Notes: generated by a model from the letters alone, not told the origin. Positions 14,041 through 27,825 are shown, counted from the stretch's first letter. The stretch is DNA of 64,000 nucleotides from Larimichthys crocea (GCF_000972845.2 NC_040017.1:25195606-25259605), one strand, 5' to 3'. Numbers and translations: made by a program.

Positions 14041-17000
14041 TCCTTCAGCTAAATACGTCTTGAAAGCGAACACTAACGCATAACAAAATGTTTGCCCGAC
14101 GGCCTCACCAGGGTGCCTTGTTAATGCTAAAGTACATAAACAAGCCAAATTACTTGCACATGAGTATTTCTGCACTAATTTTACACAATCCGGAAACCTG
14201 CCAGATCTTGTTAAGACGCCTCTATAGTCTGAGGCTTCGTATACACAGAGCGTCCTACACAGCGCCGTTTTCTCGACGTTCGGTTAACGTATTCAAAACG
14301 TGACATTTAAAAAGGCCCGAGTTCTGATGTCCCGCCTTTTTTGTCTCCTCTGAGGTGCTTTGTATGGACACAAAAGGGTCTCCTCCTCTCTGCTGTCACC
14401 AATCAGGTCTGGTCGAGAGTCTTGCGAAATGATCAACACCGTATCCGCCGTCAACACAAATTAGAGCTTAATTAACTACAGAAATACCCATTCACTATTG
14501 TTTCCCCTCCCGAGTGCTCCCCTGCGCCTAACCATCTGCATTACTTCAATAATATTTATCATGTTATACCGAGAGGCCTCTCTTTCCCACAATGCACCCC
14601 CCCTCCTTAATAAGCCTCGCACCCGAACACACGCTGTGTGAGGATAATTTCCCCCACGTCCATTACAGCGTATTGTTTTATATACTGTACAGTGCTACTC
14701 TTCCTCCAGGCAAATGTCCTCTTTTTCTTTTTTCTTTTTTTTTGTAACTTCCCGTACTCCCAACAGTCCCATCATAATTCTTTGCCAACACTTCTGTGTT
14801 CCATTAGCGTCTGGCATTCCTCCACTAATTGCATGAAACTAGGTCTGCAACCTCTTTTACACCCAATCAGCGGGGGGCAGAAGGGTTCCCTCTCTTGATT
14901 ATATGCCACAGGAGCAGAGTAAGAGACAAGACGAGCAACTCAGGTGGGTGGTGGGAGGTTGGGCTCCTCTTGCCTCGCCCGTGTCACTCGGCTTGTCGTC
15001 ACCGGCGAGGAAGGGGAGGGCGGGGATGGTGACGAAGCCAATTATTTTCACCTATCTGCTGCTCCCTGCCAGCAGACATGTAATCTTAAACGGTCTCAGT
15101 GATCCCTGGGCAGGCTTTGAGCCCTTGGAGAATATGGTTTCACAGATGAAGCTGTCACAGGAAACAGCTTGCATTCGGCAGCGGGCTTTTCAGACGCTTC
15201 TCACCTGTCGCCTATTAGAGCATCACGGCAACTGGAATTTACTAAATTCCCACATCCTGAAACAAACAAAAAAAAAAGAAAGAAAGAAACTAGCTTGCAT
15301 TTTATTTAAGGATGTAATCACAGATAGTTTTGTTCTTAAATTTACTGCTTGCTCAGCGTCTATTATTTTTATGTAAACGAGGAAGTGTGCCGTGGCATGA
15401 AGAAAAAAATAAATGATCGCAGCAGCGAGCCCTCGGAGAGAAAGCAGGGTGAAATTTCAGCTGTGCAGCAAAGAATGGCAAGGTGTAGCGAGGGATGCTG
15501 TTACAGTTTAAGGATCAGGTGGTGCAGTCCGACAAAAGGTTGGACTATAAAGTCTCTCCGGGTTATTACTATAAATAAACGACAGGCAGGCAGGACGGAC
15601 AAAGAAAAAAACGTTAACTTCTACCCCGAGGAGGAAACCGAGCCGTCTTTTGATGAGTCAGCCTTTCCTGTGGGGAGAAGGGATATGAACGCTGTTCAGT
15701 TCAACATTTCTACAGCAGGTTCACATTATTGCAGGACCTGTGGCATGCAACTCTCCAGCGCATTATCCCTGTAGTGGCAAAAGTTTGCTCTGAAGTGGTC
15801 CAATGCTGGAGCAAATGTCGGGCGTTTAGGCTGCTAAAAGCTCAAGCTGATGCTTGCAATTCCTGCGTTTCTCTTCCAAGGCCTTTTTTTTCCTAGATAG
15901 TGAATCGCTAGACACTGCACACTGAATCCTTTTTTGAACAGAAATGTTGCCGAGTCATACTTGAAGACGCTGTCTGAAATGTTTCCGTTAAATAGCACAG
16001 AATGATGTTTTCTTTTCAGACATGAAAGGTTGTCTGATGTACGAATGAAACCCATTCAAAACTGAAGAAAAGGAGTCCTTCTGTATGTCCTGAGTTAAAA
16101 CAACCCGGTTTGTGAATGCAGATCCATCCCCCCCCTCCTCACAGTCTCTTTAACCCTTTAGATGATGACAGCTTTATCGGTGTGTTATTTACATAAGGTT
16201 CCAGCTTCAGAAGCTCAGTGCCACTCCTTCACAAATAGCTTTTGGCACCATATAACACTATAAGTGAGCACCCACACTACTGCAATAAGAAAGACATTCC
16301 AACTGAATCATTCTCACCCCGTTTCTTTTAAAGAAAGGTCGAGACTGAGAAAAACAATTCCATTACTTTCAATCAAGACCACAAACTGAAGTGTTTTCCA
16401 CGTGAGTTTTAATCCTGCTTCCTTCTGAAAATCTTTCTGTTCTTCGGTTTGACTTGATTGTTGGCTTTGGTTGCAGATGTGGGAGTGAAATGGGGAAGTC
16501 CCAGACACCCGTAGAGAAAACACAAGGTCTTGTATAGACACTGTAATTTATGTCTTTGCAACTTGATTCAAGCAAACAAAGGTCACAAATTACCTTTCAC
16601 TCTTCAAACTAGAGAGCACTTACAGAGCGCGTACGTCTAACCAAGGCCGCACAGTCCTTCACATGTGTTTTCACTTAAACAAGTGATTCTTGAAGGAAAA
16701 AAAAAACATAAATGTTCAAATTATACCAACTTTGTAGTGTTCAAAAATGCTTTCAAATCCCTGGATTCAAACCTGGATTCAGATCAGCACCAAAAAAAAC
16801 AAAAACTAATCATTTGTTCTCTAACCTTGAACTAAAGTTGAAATCCGTGGGATATCCTGCTGACAAACAGCCCAAAGAGCACAAACATGAGTAACAACCG
16901 TCAGACGCATGTATGAACATGTTGGCTCCAGGTGGACATCAGTCACCTGGCTGTGAGTGTGTAACGCCGCTTTTATCTGTCTCCTCATCACTGCTGGGTT

Positions 17001-18278
17001 CAAAGAGGCACATCCTCTCAGAGCCACCTCAGATCTATAAATACGGCTACATTTATATTTTATTTATTTCACTAGAGGCAGATCAAGGCAGGCTTTCCTT
17101 CTTGCTAATGGATCCTGCACAATGAGACTGACTGGACATCAAAGATGCATAAAAAGAGCTTTGAAAGAGAGACCATTAATATAATTCCTCTCTTGCCGGT
17201 GTCAGACACTTATTTGCAACACATCGTGATGGTAAAATTTGCAGATTTTCGGTCGCCATAAAGTAAACTTGTCAAAATGTTTTGGGGTGTTTCGCAACAC
17301 GTTTCAAAAGACATGGGAGCCGGTCTCACATGAAAACTACATAAAGGGAAGACAATAAGGCTTTTTACAAAAGACTAATCCCGTATGATTACAGCCTTCA
17401 GCTGATACAGTAACTGCACAAGCACAAACACGGCTAATGTGAATCCAAAACCAGCCTCGACACACCTAAGCAAGAAAGACAGCTTTCTGCAAATTGCACG
17501 ACTATGTAATCTGACTACAGCGTGATGCATCACAAGAACAAATATGACAGCAGATTATGGAAGTACTGTATATCCTGCTTTTTTTTTTTAACAAAGCATT
17601 TCAGGACAGCAGTTTTCCTCCAAGGCATCAGGGAGAAAATGGATACACGGTAAACTGAAACACCGCAATGAATACTGTCATTACGTTTAGTCTTGAGGCG
17701 TTTGGCAAACGTTATAATCCAGGGTGGCTACGATAACAGAACAGACAATGGTTTGGTTTCTAGCTCCAGGACACTTCAACGCGGCACGCGGTCGATAAGG
17801 TTGTCGTGGAAACATGTCAAGTTAAACCAAAAGTCGAATCATTTAAAAAAAAAAAAAAAAAAAAAAAGGCATTTTTTTGGAAATCGATTTCGATTGTAAG
17901 TGTGAGAAACTTCACAACTAGAAACTTCAAGTGACACGCTCAGAACTTCAGAGTACGTTTCAATCTGACATTCTGCAGTCACATCGTCTCAGGATAATAT
18001 TTTTTTTTAAAAAGTGCTTCCTATCGGGGGAAATGACTAAACATCAAAACCCGGCCAAAGAGGTGTCAAGAGCGGCGCTGTAATCTGATTTTGGGGTTGG
18101 GCCTTTAAGTCAAGTCAAGCCTCTGCTCTATGGAAAACAGCCCTGTCAGGACCTGGCGGGGCCCCCTCTTTGTGTCACTGTCATTTAGCATCCTCACTGG
18201 CACGTCAACTAGAATGCCACCCCTACGCTGGCTGCTAGCACCCCGTATGAGACAGGATGCTGAACAAAAGGCCCCAGG
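14041..18278. other. No gene seen
   Basis: Open frames such as 14903-15376 and 15349-15774 have no domain or splice structure and look like chance. It contains the poly-A tract near 17.85 kb. Confidence 0.45.
17845..17867. repeat. Poly-A tract (23 A)
   Basis: Twenty-three A in a row followed by GGCATTTTTTTGG. It could be the tail of a retroposed copy, but the sequence to its left shows no recognisable gene or SINE. Confidence 0.85.
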
Positions 18279-18503
18279 ATGATAGATGATGTTATACAAC
18301 AGCCACTGTTTTTGTCAGTGAACGGAGGGGGTCCCTCCATGACACCTACTGATGGATATGATTCGGAAAATCTGTCAGCGTGTGAGATGGAGCCGTCAGG
18401 AAAAAGGCAGGCAAAGGAAAATATGAAAATAGGGAACCTGACAATATCAGCAAACAGTTCAGGGACGGAGGTTAAAGTAATTATCGGTGACATTTTCATT
18501 TAA
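18279..18503 (+). other. 74-codon open frame with protein-like composition
   Basis: From the ATG at 18279-18281 the plus strand reads 74 codons to a TAA at 18501. The translation is balanced in composition (it includes TPTDGYDSENLSACEMEPSG and later GNLTISANSSGTEVKVIIGD), unlike most chance ORFs here. The start context is moderate (CCAGG-ATG-A, G at -3). No domain, signal peptide or splice structure is recognised. It could be a small ORF, a decayed exon or a conserved element that happens to lack stops. Confidence 0.2.
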
Positions 18504-20429
18504 GGGAATGCTGTTTGTTTCTAAAATACAAAAGAAATCCAGCGCCGGAGTCCAACAGCACGTCACTCACTGCAGCACATGATAAGTTTGCAAGAGCAGG
18601 GAGAGAGTTTGTTGAAATCAACTGCTGAGACTGAGCAGATGAAGAAAAGGCCAGTGCCTAAACAGATCAACAAAATCAACAGTGAATCCAAAGAAGCAGA
18701 TGCTACAGAAGTGGACAGGCTTGCAGAGGGAGCTCCGTAAACTCACACAGATCAAGATGCAGAGAAAAGAGAGCGCCACCACCGTCACCAGCCGACATAT
18801 GTATTTCCGGGTGCTGAACATTAAACTCCTGTGTCTTCACCGTGAGCTTCAGCACCCAGAGGGTTCATGTGTGAGTCATGGCCCACTGGCTGGCCTGATA
18901 CACAATGACAGACCGGGCCTTGGGCAGACGAGAGCAAATGCCATCACGCCACAACTGGGCTCACGGCGCTGCAGCACAAAAACACACAGCCATTAGCTAT
19001 CTAAGTAGGCAGCTGTGTCTTAGGAGACAAGATGAAAAGAGGGAATTGGCATTTTACCACGGAAAACACATCGCTGGGAACGGAGAGAGATGATAAGCAT
19101 ATCACAGACTTAACAAGAATTTAACTGCGGCGACACGGGCTAGGAAAAATTCCACATGCTGTTTTTTTTTTTTCTTTGTGACAATACAAGGCCGAGAGAC
19201 AACCTTGAAGTTCTTCACTAGGTATCAACCTCAATCTCAGATGAGCTCAACACGCCCAAACCAGTTTGCTCCAATGAAATAAGTTGTTTCCCCTGCTGGT
19301 TACAAATGCAACAAAATCAACATGCTGCCAAGAGCCGGCAGAATAGAAAAATCTCTCTGGCGTGTTGATGCACAACCATGGCCTGACTCAAATACAATCT
19401 GTCACAAGCTACAGCCATCTGAGCTGCAGTTTGTATGTTACAAATCAGTGAAGGAGAAGAAGGAATCAGAAAAAAATGTATGGAGGTGTTCTGTAAGAAC
19501 AATAAGGTGAGGTAGAATGAACACATGCCGGTGCACTATGTGAAATCAAATGTCGTAACAGAAAATATAATAATAAAAAAACAACCGCAATGTTTGACAC
19601 AAAGTAATAACACAGAGATCTGAAACAAATTCAAGGTGTTTGGTAATTCCTCTTCGGCCACAGTGGTATTTTGTTGTTGTCAAGTCAGCCCTCAGGGACA
19701 CTGAGCAGCTTCAGCCAAAACCTAAAAATAATGTTTTGTGGCCGCTGTACTTCTTTACTTTCCATCAATAAAACTCTCTTTACCATCGAGAACATTCAGC
19801 TTCCTCACGTAACACTCAGCTTCCTGCCCATTCTCCACGAGCTGCATTAAAACTCAACATATAAACTGCGACAAAATCCACCAGGATTAGGATCCTGAAT
19901 GGATCCTGTTTTTTTTTTTTTTAGGTGCTCAAGAACACATGCTGCACTCGGTGTGAAAGGCAGAGGTCAAAGGGCGGCCACAAAAGGAAGCCAAGTGTAC
20001 TTTGAGTGTGACACACCTGGCAACACTGCGACAGACCTCTAGATGAGTGTGATTAACCCCCTGGCCTGCTTGCTTTGTTTTCTTCTGGCTGCATCTGCTC
20101 CAGTGAAGCAGCACAGGCTGCAGAAGTTAATGTACCGGTGAGGAAAGCAGGCCAGCTGCAATCTTTGAAGGTCCAGGAGAGGGGGATACGGGAATTCCTT
20201 AAGACACTGAGAGGAACACGGCAGAAGATGGATCTGTCTGTCTTGGATCACCTTTGCCTGCACTGCTTCAGAGAGACAGTGGAGCATCTGTGCCAACATG
20301 TCAACCGAGGGGGGGGGGGGGCTGCAGCTTGTAAATAAGACATTAACCTCAGTGTTTACGAAGGAGCAATGTGTTTTTTTCATTGCAAAGTGCTTTTCCA
20401 TTCTACTGTAGCACACGGCCCCCCTGTGA

Positions 20430-20455
20430 GGGGATGGGCGGGCGGGGGGGGGGGT
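20430..20455 (+). other. G-quadruplex motif
   Basis: GGGGATGGGCGGGC followed by a run of twelve G gives at least four G runs with very short loops. A separate G run lies about 110 bases upstream (near 20308-20320). Confidence 0.55.
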
Positions 20456-20870
20456 GCTGAGGCAAAGAGTAATAAAGCGTGTCAGTTCGTTTCCAAGGAT
20501 AAAAATATTAAATCTTTCCGTTTCTCAGAGACGGGGTCCACTTTCATTTCGCACTGCTTCCTTCGCCTCTCTAACCGACTCGAGAGGAGGATAAAAAAGA
20601 AAAAAATGTTTTCTGTCGAGGACGTTTGTGCCAGGGAAAATCAATCTATTAGCTATAAGCGCTGAGATAAGTCGCTTTCTCATTACGTGGAGGGGAGAGC
20701 TGCACACTGATGCACTTACTCGTGCACACAATGAGGTCAGCACGTGAGCCGCCTCCGGTGCTGGGTACAAACACAGCCCTTCTGCAGAGCTCTGGGCGAG
20801 AGCGTTAAGGACCATCTGACTGAATCCTTAACATGATGCTGTCCTGACACATCGCGTTGGAAAACACAGA

Positions 20871-20874
<4 letters not shown>

Positions 20875-20937
<63 letters not shown>
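20875..20937. repeat. (TG)n microsatellite, 63 bp
   Basis: About 31 uninterrupted TG units, the longest pure dinucleotide array in the window. A shorter array lies at 21009-21022. Confidence 0.97.
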
Positions 20938-20938
<1 letters not shown>

Positions 20939-21424
20939 GCTAAAAATACTTCCACACATGCAAGCACACTCTGGAGGACTGGACAGTATAGTAGTACCTC
21001 ACCGTGCTGTGTGTGTGTGTGTGAGAGAGGCGACTTTGCATGAAAGAGAAGCCTGCACACACACTCCATTGTAATGCATGAGTTGAGGCCACGCTGCCTG
21101 AGCTCATTCAGGCTCACGGACGTGTTCATTTCCTCCAATACTTAAAACATATAATAGGAGGAGGAGGAGCAAATAGCTTTGCACTAATAAATCACAGAGC
21201 AGAAAGGTTAGACATTTCTAAATGGATCCTTTTTTATTCATCTTGGTGGGATTATTTCCCGCTCGGTCTTTGATTTATAGCACATCAACTGCCTGTTGAG
21301 TTTTGAAGGCTCGTTGATTCATATGAGGCTGACAGCTCCTGACAGTATTCTATAAATATTAATCATAAATCTAAGGTTCGAGTCGTGGTGGTGAATAATC
21401 TGAAAGACATAACCAGTCTAGAAT

Positions 21425-21448
21425 ATTAATTAACTATATTTAATTAAT
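21425..21448. repeat. AT-rich inverted repeat with homeodomain cores
   Basis: ATTAATTAA at 21425-21433 and TTAATTAAT at 21440-21448 are exact reverse complements with a 6-base spacer. Each arm holds TAATTA-type homeodomain sites. In AT-rich DNA such arms may also arise by chance. Confidence 0.5.
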
Positions 21449-24400
21449 CCTCTGAATAAACTAGTACAGGAAGTCGCCTCTATGGCTACATTACCTAAAT
21501 TGAGAGCACGGGCATGATCGACATGAGTTCTGCAAAAGTAGCTGCGTCACAGTATGTATATTAATTCTGCGTGCAGCTTTTAAAATTTAATTAAACCTTT
21601 GTTTAACCAGAGGAATCATCTGAGGACAAAATCTGATTTACAATAATGATTTGGAAATTTTGCCAAGGCGAACTAAGCCTCCATATTCGGGGCATAAAAC
21701 CTGTGGGAGCGGGTCTTAGACTCGGGGAATGATTGAGAAATAATCGACAATTATGTGGATTCAAATAAACTGGCGTTATCATGAAACAGTAATGCCTGTA
21801 ATCCTCTCGTTATTCATAAAGTCGACTTTCTCATCCACCGCATGGAAATCAGCGGCGTCTACGCCGAGGCGAGCTAAACAAATGAGTCGACAAGTACACA
21901 CGCAGCACAAAGAGCTTATTCATGCCCGGGAGATCCAGCTAACCGCCCCTAAAAATAGCTTTAGTTCAAAATACAACACATCCTTTAATGGCAGTTTTCG
22001 TTGGTTTCGTCTTAAATTTTCTGCAGGCTTTTCAAATTAAAAGCAAATAAAAAATAAAAAAAACGCCAGATGAGAACTCGGTTCAAGGTGTGTGGGAAGG
22101 TAAACCTCAAAGGCACATAGATAAGCCTTTCAATTCCTGGCCTTTGTTTATCTCGCAGGGAATTTTAAAAAGGATATCATTCATTATTCAGACTGTATTC
22201 ACGGCGTACAGAGTCTCGGCCGCGCTTAGTTCTGGAAACGCTCTTTGTGTAAATGTTAAATAAACCAGACCTTTGCTCCAGGGATTACCTTCCAAATGCA
22301 TCATTCCCATACTCAATAGAGAGGTCCTTTCACAATAGGCCTATACCATTACACCATCATCCAAATGACAGGGTGTTTGGTACAACCCTGGTAAAGTGCT
22401 AAAAACTGCTAATCCACCCATCACTTTCCCATTTGGTCCCAAACACCACCACCCGTCACTCCTCAAACATAACACCATGTGGCCATTTTCACAGGCGGCT
22501 ATACTTAACCACTTCCTCCTGCTGTGCTTGTTGTGCTTGTTTATTTCGATCTGCTGGTGATTGTGACTGAAGATGTCTAACCGTGTTCCAGGTTTCTCCT
22601 GAAACGCATCAAGAAATCGTCTGTTTCCTGTGTTTACCCTTGGCAAGAGGTGCAGCGGCTGACAGTGATTGCAAGTCAAAGGGCTGATGTTTTGACGATT
22701 TAATGCGCTGCAGAGGATTTATGAAAATGACTGCCTCTTGTTTGAGCTGCAAACCATTAAGATGTGCACAGCACTGCTGCAAATATTGCTGATTTTTTGG
22801 TTTTGTTTGGGAATCAATACGACAAACTTCTAGAGGGAGCGTAAGCCCAACAATCTATCCAATTATTTCACAAATATGTACTTTTTAGAGCAAGTGTAAT
22901 TCGGGGAACGGGCCTGATTTTCACACTTCACGAGCAAATCATCACCAATCATATGTGAGAATAAACACATCAGCAAATGCTACAGGGCTCACTACCCTGA
23001 TGTGTTTGGTTTTACAGAAAGTTATAAGGGTACAAACAAGCTGGGTGAGTCAATTATCCCATACAGTCAAATAAAGCACACCAGTGAAGCGTGCACGCCT
23101 GAATAAACAGCAGTGTCTTAATCTACGTGGTAAGTAGTTGTATTCTCAGATGACAACGAGTTTCTGCTTGATGGATTCTCTGAGCTCGAAGCGTGAAAAG
23201 CAGTTGTGGATATGAAAAGTCCCCTGACACTCATCCACCAATGATCAATTTCCCATCCTCCATCCTCTAGCCTGCCCTCGCACATCAGCATCAATCCAAC
23301 ACACGTAAATACAGTGAGTGGCCTAATGCATTTTCTCCTCCAGGGATTCTCCAGACCAAAATGGCACCGGGAGGGTAAATAAATAAATATTCCGGTGAGC
23401 AGTGGAGTGGATTGCGTTCTGTTGAATAGTGAGCAACCTTTCTTTCCCCCCTTTTCTGTCCATGAAAATGGAACGAAATTGTTTTTTAGTTCAGGCGTCT
23501 GAGCATAAACAGTCACGGTCACGGCTGCAGAGGAGAGTCCCGGGGTTGGATGATACTATGGCGTTAAAGCTCAGTTCAAACGAGGAGAGAGAGGAGGCAG
23601 TCGTCCCTGGTTAAACAAATCAAAAAGGCACGGCTGCACAGTCAGCATGTGCACTTGAGGAGCAGTAATTAGAGTCCTCCTTTAGCGTGGCCTCCGTTCA
23701 AACTGCAATCAGGAGTTTGGCACAACACGGACTATGAAAATCACTTCAGCTAACTAGGTCCATCAGAGTCCTTCACCGTGACATAATCCTCGGGAAAGAC
23801 AGTTGATTTCTCTCGCTGCAGCGGTTCATGTCAAGATACAAATGTGTTGCCCCCTTTGGCAATGACAGGGACATTCAACGCAGCTGAAGGGGCACATGGG
23901 TACGACTTTTCACAAAATAACTTCATACGATTTGATTAATCTCTCCGAGCACATAATCTAGTGTGCTGCCCGCAGAGCCAGGCAGTTCTCACCCCACCTC
24001 TGCACAGCAGCAGCTGGATAAGCTGCGATAGGACGAAGGGCACGGTAGCAGATACAACACGTCCAGCCCTCGACATCATGACCTTGACTGGAGAGCAGGC
24101 TGACAGACGGTCTCTCTATCTTTTCACACTGCTGAAAAAGGGCCCGGTCCAATTACAGGCTCTGGGTACATTGTCTTGTTAACTCCGGCTCCTCCGACTG
24201 TACATTTGGGCAGCTCAGAGATCAAGCAACTCGCTGGAGTTTAAATTGACAGAGCTACCTTTCCTGCTGTCACAGCCTCCTGTGTTACACTGTCACAGGC
24301 GGGTGATGGAGGAGCAAAATAAGCTGTCTGAGGCATCTATGTAGATAGTGACGGCATCAAAGTCGGCGGATTCTGACAGCCTTCGTAGGAGGTCTGACTT

Positions 24401-24547
24401 GTTAAGCAATCTAGTAGAAACACACAGTAACACAGACATCGCCGTGTTGTAGAACTTCATGGAGGAGGCGTACACCTGCCCCTGTGGCTTAATCTGTCTG
24501 CCATGACGAGCTGACTACAGACAAACACACATTAACACATACTAAAA

Positions 24548-24735
24548 GGGGGGCGGCAGTAGCTCTATAGGAATTTGGTTTGGGAGTCCCCTAACTGCTC
24601 CCAGGAGGCCACTATGTGTGGCTGCCCGTCACTCTTCCATCATTTGCATGTCTATGAACCCTTTGTGTGCATGTGTGGGTGTAATATGGGTAAAAACTTA
24701 AGGGAGGGATCAATAAAGTATCTATTATTTTATTA
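24548..24735 (+). repeat. tRNA-type SINE with the middle missing
   Basis: The start GGCGGCAGTAGCTC and the end AGGGATCAATAAAGTATC match the two ends of a second common percomorph SINE. Between them the copy jumps from the A-box region directly to the CCCCTAACTGCTC segment, so the B box and following body are gone. It is therefore about half the expected length and unlikely to be transcribed by polymerase III. Family recognition is from memory. Confidence 0.75.
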
Positions 24736-24780
24736 AAGCTACAGTCCTGCAGCTACAGTAGAGTATTGATGATTTCAGAA

Positions 24781-24972
24781 GTTGCTCTGATAATTGCAAG
24801 TTGAACATCTTTAGATTTTAGTCTGTCGGTTGAACAAAACACGCGATTTGAGGAGGTCACCTTGGGCTCTTGCGATTGCGATGGACATTTTTTATTATGT
24901 TCTCACATTTTATAGATCAAACTATTTGAAAAAACACATTAAACAATGATTAAACTCATTTTTAGTTGCATC
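24781..24972 (+). repeat. Dispersed teleost repeat, copy B
   Basis: It shares ACCTTGGGCTCT, a segment on the pattern ACATTTTATAGATCAAAC and the closing TAGTTGCA block with copy A at 13905-14040, in the same orientation, and keeps more of the left part (GTCGGTTGAACAAAAC). It lies about 45 bases after the shortened SINE. Both copies are well diverged and contain no ORF. Confidence 0.6.
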
Positions 24973-26265
24973 TCAGGAGTGAAATAAACCCACGGGTCTC
25001 AACTAAACGGTATCAAACACGTCACGTTCCGCCTCGGTGGAACGTCCAGTGGCTTCGCCGTGAACCTGTGAAAGTGGAAACGGTTGCAGCTCAGCGACAC
25101 GTCGAAGACAGCAGCTGCATTTGATCCAAAACTCCGCCAGATTACTAATGAGATATTGACCTATAAATGGCACTTCAGAAATGACAGCTACCAATATTGA
25201 CCTTTAAAAGAGGAGTAAATACAAAGAGTGTCTCCCCAAAGCTCAGCACTGCGCACGTGCCAGAAGTCAATAACGAGACTCTATTAGAGCCTTTTAAGCA
25301 AAAGATTCTGTGGGAATAAAATGCCACATCCACTGTAGTTACTTGGCCAAATGATGCTGTGGAACAGGCATGGAATATTTGCATGCTTAAACAACACACG
25401 GGGCAGGCTTGACACGAGCGCAGCTGACAGACTAGAAGAGCAAGAGACGACCTAGCCGGCTCGTACCTCGCTCCTGAAATACGCCTGAGTGTTAATTGGA
25501 AACACGGCGCAACTGCTTCCTCGCTGAGGCGTGTCATTGGAAAGGAAATAAGCAGGAGAAGCAAAATATACAAAGACACTCATGAGGATAAAGGGAGCAG
25601 CGCTCAGTATGATCGGAGCAGGCAGATGAGACGGCGCTAAATACGCATCTGACACAGTCGTCTTAACACAGACAAATAGCCTTTTTGTCTGAAAAGTGTC
25701 CTCACGGCAGAAATGAAATGTGTCGTTTGTAATATTCATGAAGCTTTTTTTTTCTCTGCACTCACAAGAAATATGTCTGTATGTGAAGAAGTTTTATTCT
25801 AGTGCTGTCTTTATTTCCATGTTTCAGGATCAACATGTGCTTTAACAGAACGTCCCATCGTACACCCTGAAATTCTGATGTTGTGGCCATGTTTTGATGT
25901 TTACGTGCATTTATTTTTCACTGGGAGAATCTGACTGCATCTGTTTTTAGACGTATCACACAGGTGTACTGCAGCCAGATGAGTATCTCATGACATCGGT
26001 GCCCCCCTATGACTGTCCAACACCCTACCCCCATTCCCTGACCTCTATTTCCTTGTTGGTCAGTGGAAAGCAAATCCGAAAAGCCTCCCAGCATCTCCAT
26101 GGCGACGGGCCTCAGTCGAGCAGATGGCCTCAGTGTGCCGCGCGGCAATTAAAGAGGGAGCGACGAGCAGGGGGGGGGATAGAAAGTGGGTCAGGATCAG
26201 GGGGAGAGCAGGGCCGGCAACGTGAAGCTGCCTCTGCCTGGGGGCCTGCGCATGGACGTATGCAC

Positions 26266-26284
26266 GCACACACACACACACACA
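26266..26284. repeat. (CA)n microsatellite
   Basis: About nine CA units, continuing into an ATATAC tail. Confidence 0.9.
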
Positions 26285-26834
26285 TATACACGGGTGTATT
26301 CACGCCTCAGTGCACTCTTTCCCGGGGTCTTCCTAGCAAAAACAAATACCCGCCCAACGCCAGTCACAAAGCATCAGCAGTGCGAGAATGAAAAGAGGGG
26401 TTAGGGCGACAGGGGAAGTGCGGCGTACAACAAACTGCCCCCAAAACTCACACAGCCAATCTCTCTCTCCGCGACGGTGAGGAGTCAGAGAACCTTCCAC
26501 CAGAATTGCATGGGCAAATCCCACACCCAATCAATGGGATTAACCCTTTAAATCCCATATAACGACATACAGACTCAGCCTCCTGTTATTTGGATTACTT
26601 CGACTGGAGCGCCGCTCACTCTGGCAGAAATTGCTTCTTCTTTTTTTTTCGCCTTAACCAAAAATTTGACAAACAGCGGGGATGAAACACACACTTGGCG
26701 ATGTGGGCCAAATCCAATCAGTTTCATCCCCCCACACAACCCAACTACTTTCCTCACATATTGAGCTGTCTATTGAAACACGAGACTTGTATTTAATCTT
26801 GACTCAGACCCACTTGTTCTAAAAGATCAGACTG

Positions 26835-26960
26835 AGCTTGTGAATCGCTCATTACTCAAATTAAGAAAGGGCTTTAATTAAACGACTTCAGCGGACAATA
26901 TGATCTTTAGCACATTACAGAGCCTTTAATTGAATTTACTGTTTTATGTGTCACGATATT
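26835..26960. promoter_or_regulatory. Candidate homeodomain-site cluster
   Basis: Within 125 bases are ATTACTCAAATTAAG, GGGCTTTAATTAAACGAC and GCCTTTAATTGAATTT, three TAATTA/TTAATTG-type cores in a repeat-free stretch. A regulatory role is plausible, not shown. Confidence 0.22.
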
Positions 26961-27825
26961 CGCACAATTACGCAACATGCAAAGCGCGTGTTTGAAGATA
27001 GCTTTAATGGACGATATGAGTTGGTATTGAGGGGAGGCGGGATGTCCACTGGCTACCCGCACAGAAAGAGAATAAAGGACTAATGAGCTGGAAAGAATTG
27101 AATGAACTTTTATTTGCACAAGTCTTTTCTTCCAGCCAGCCACCCCAATGTGCCCAAAACGAACTTCAGCCAAGAATACTATTCTCTACTCAAGGCGAAC
27201 TAGAATGACACCCCGAGAACATTGCCTCATTCAAGAACAGCACGACCCTCTGCAAACTCCCATCCCCTGCAGGGTCCGCATGTAAGTCTCCATTTCCTCT
27301 TTCCTCTTTACATTTAGACTGTTATTTTACCTTGCTGATGTGTTTTCTCTCTCTCTCTACGACTTATGAAAGAAAGTTAAATCCTTGAACCCATTCTGCA
27401 GAGCAATTTGGATCTTGGCATCCCGTAAGGGGGAAGGTATTTTAAGGGTTTTGCTGCGGTATTAAACAGCCACTATATCAGGTTTCTCATTCCAACATTT
27501 GTTCCTCTTTAGCTTCTATTTTGAGTTTTCATAATGCTGACAAAGGAGGTACACGGTGCCGGGAACAACTGCAAGCCCCTGCATGCATCTGAGATAAATA
27601 TTTACGATGTTTGTGCTCTACGTGAACAGAACATACGGCTGAAAGTGGGGGGAAGAAATTCACCTCAGATACATCAACGGATGCAGGAAAATGCGCTGCT
27701 GCTCCTTCTCACATGTGTGAGACTGTAAGCTATGTGGGAGCGGGGTCAGGTAGTGGGTGTTCTTGTGGCCACCCTTTCCTGCATAACTTATCATTATACA
27801 AATGTTGTAACTCATATGCGGACAC

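Larger units (their letters stand above)
18504..24547. other. No gene seen
   Basis: It holds the long TG array, two G-rich runs and an AT-rich stretch with homeodomain cores (21340-21450). No exon is recognised. Confidence 0.45.

Noticed and set aside
14903..15774. Two overlapping frames of 157 and 141 codons
   Set aside because: Different frames, low-complexity Lys-rich parts and no similarity to any protein that I know.
18847..18866. Partial RE1/NRSF-like motif TTCAGCACCCAGAGGG
   Set aside because: Only the left half fits the consensus; the right half does not.
20737..21138. Minus-strand frame with a long Thr-His stretch
   Set aside because: Produced by translation of the TG microsatellite.
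27247..27281. Possible nine-base microexon between CCCCTGCAG and GTAAGT
   Set aside because: Such short acceptor-donor pairs are expected by chance and nothing around it supports a transcript.
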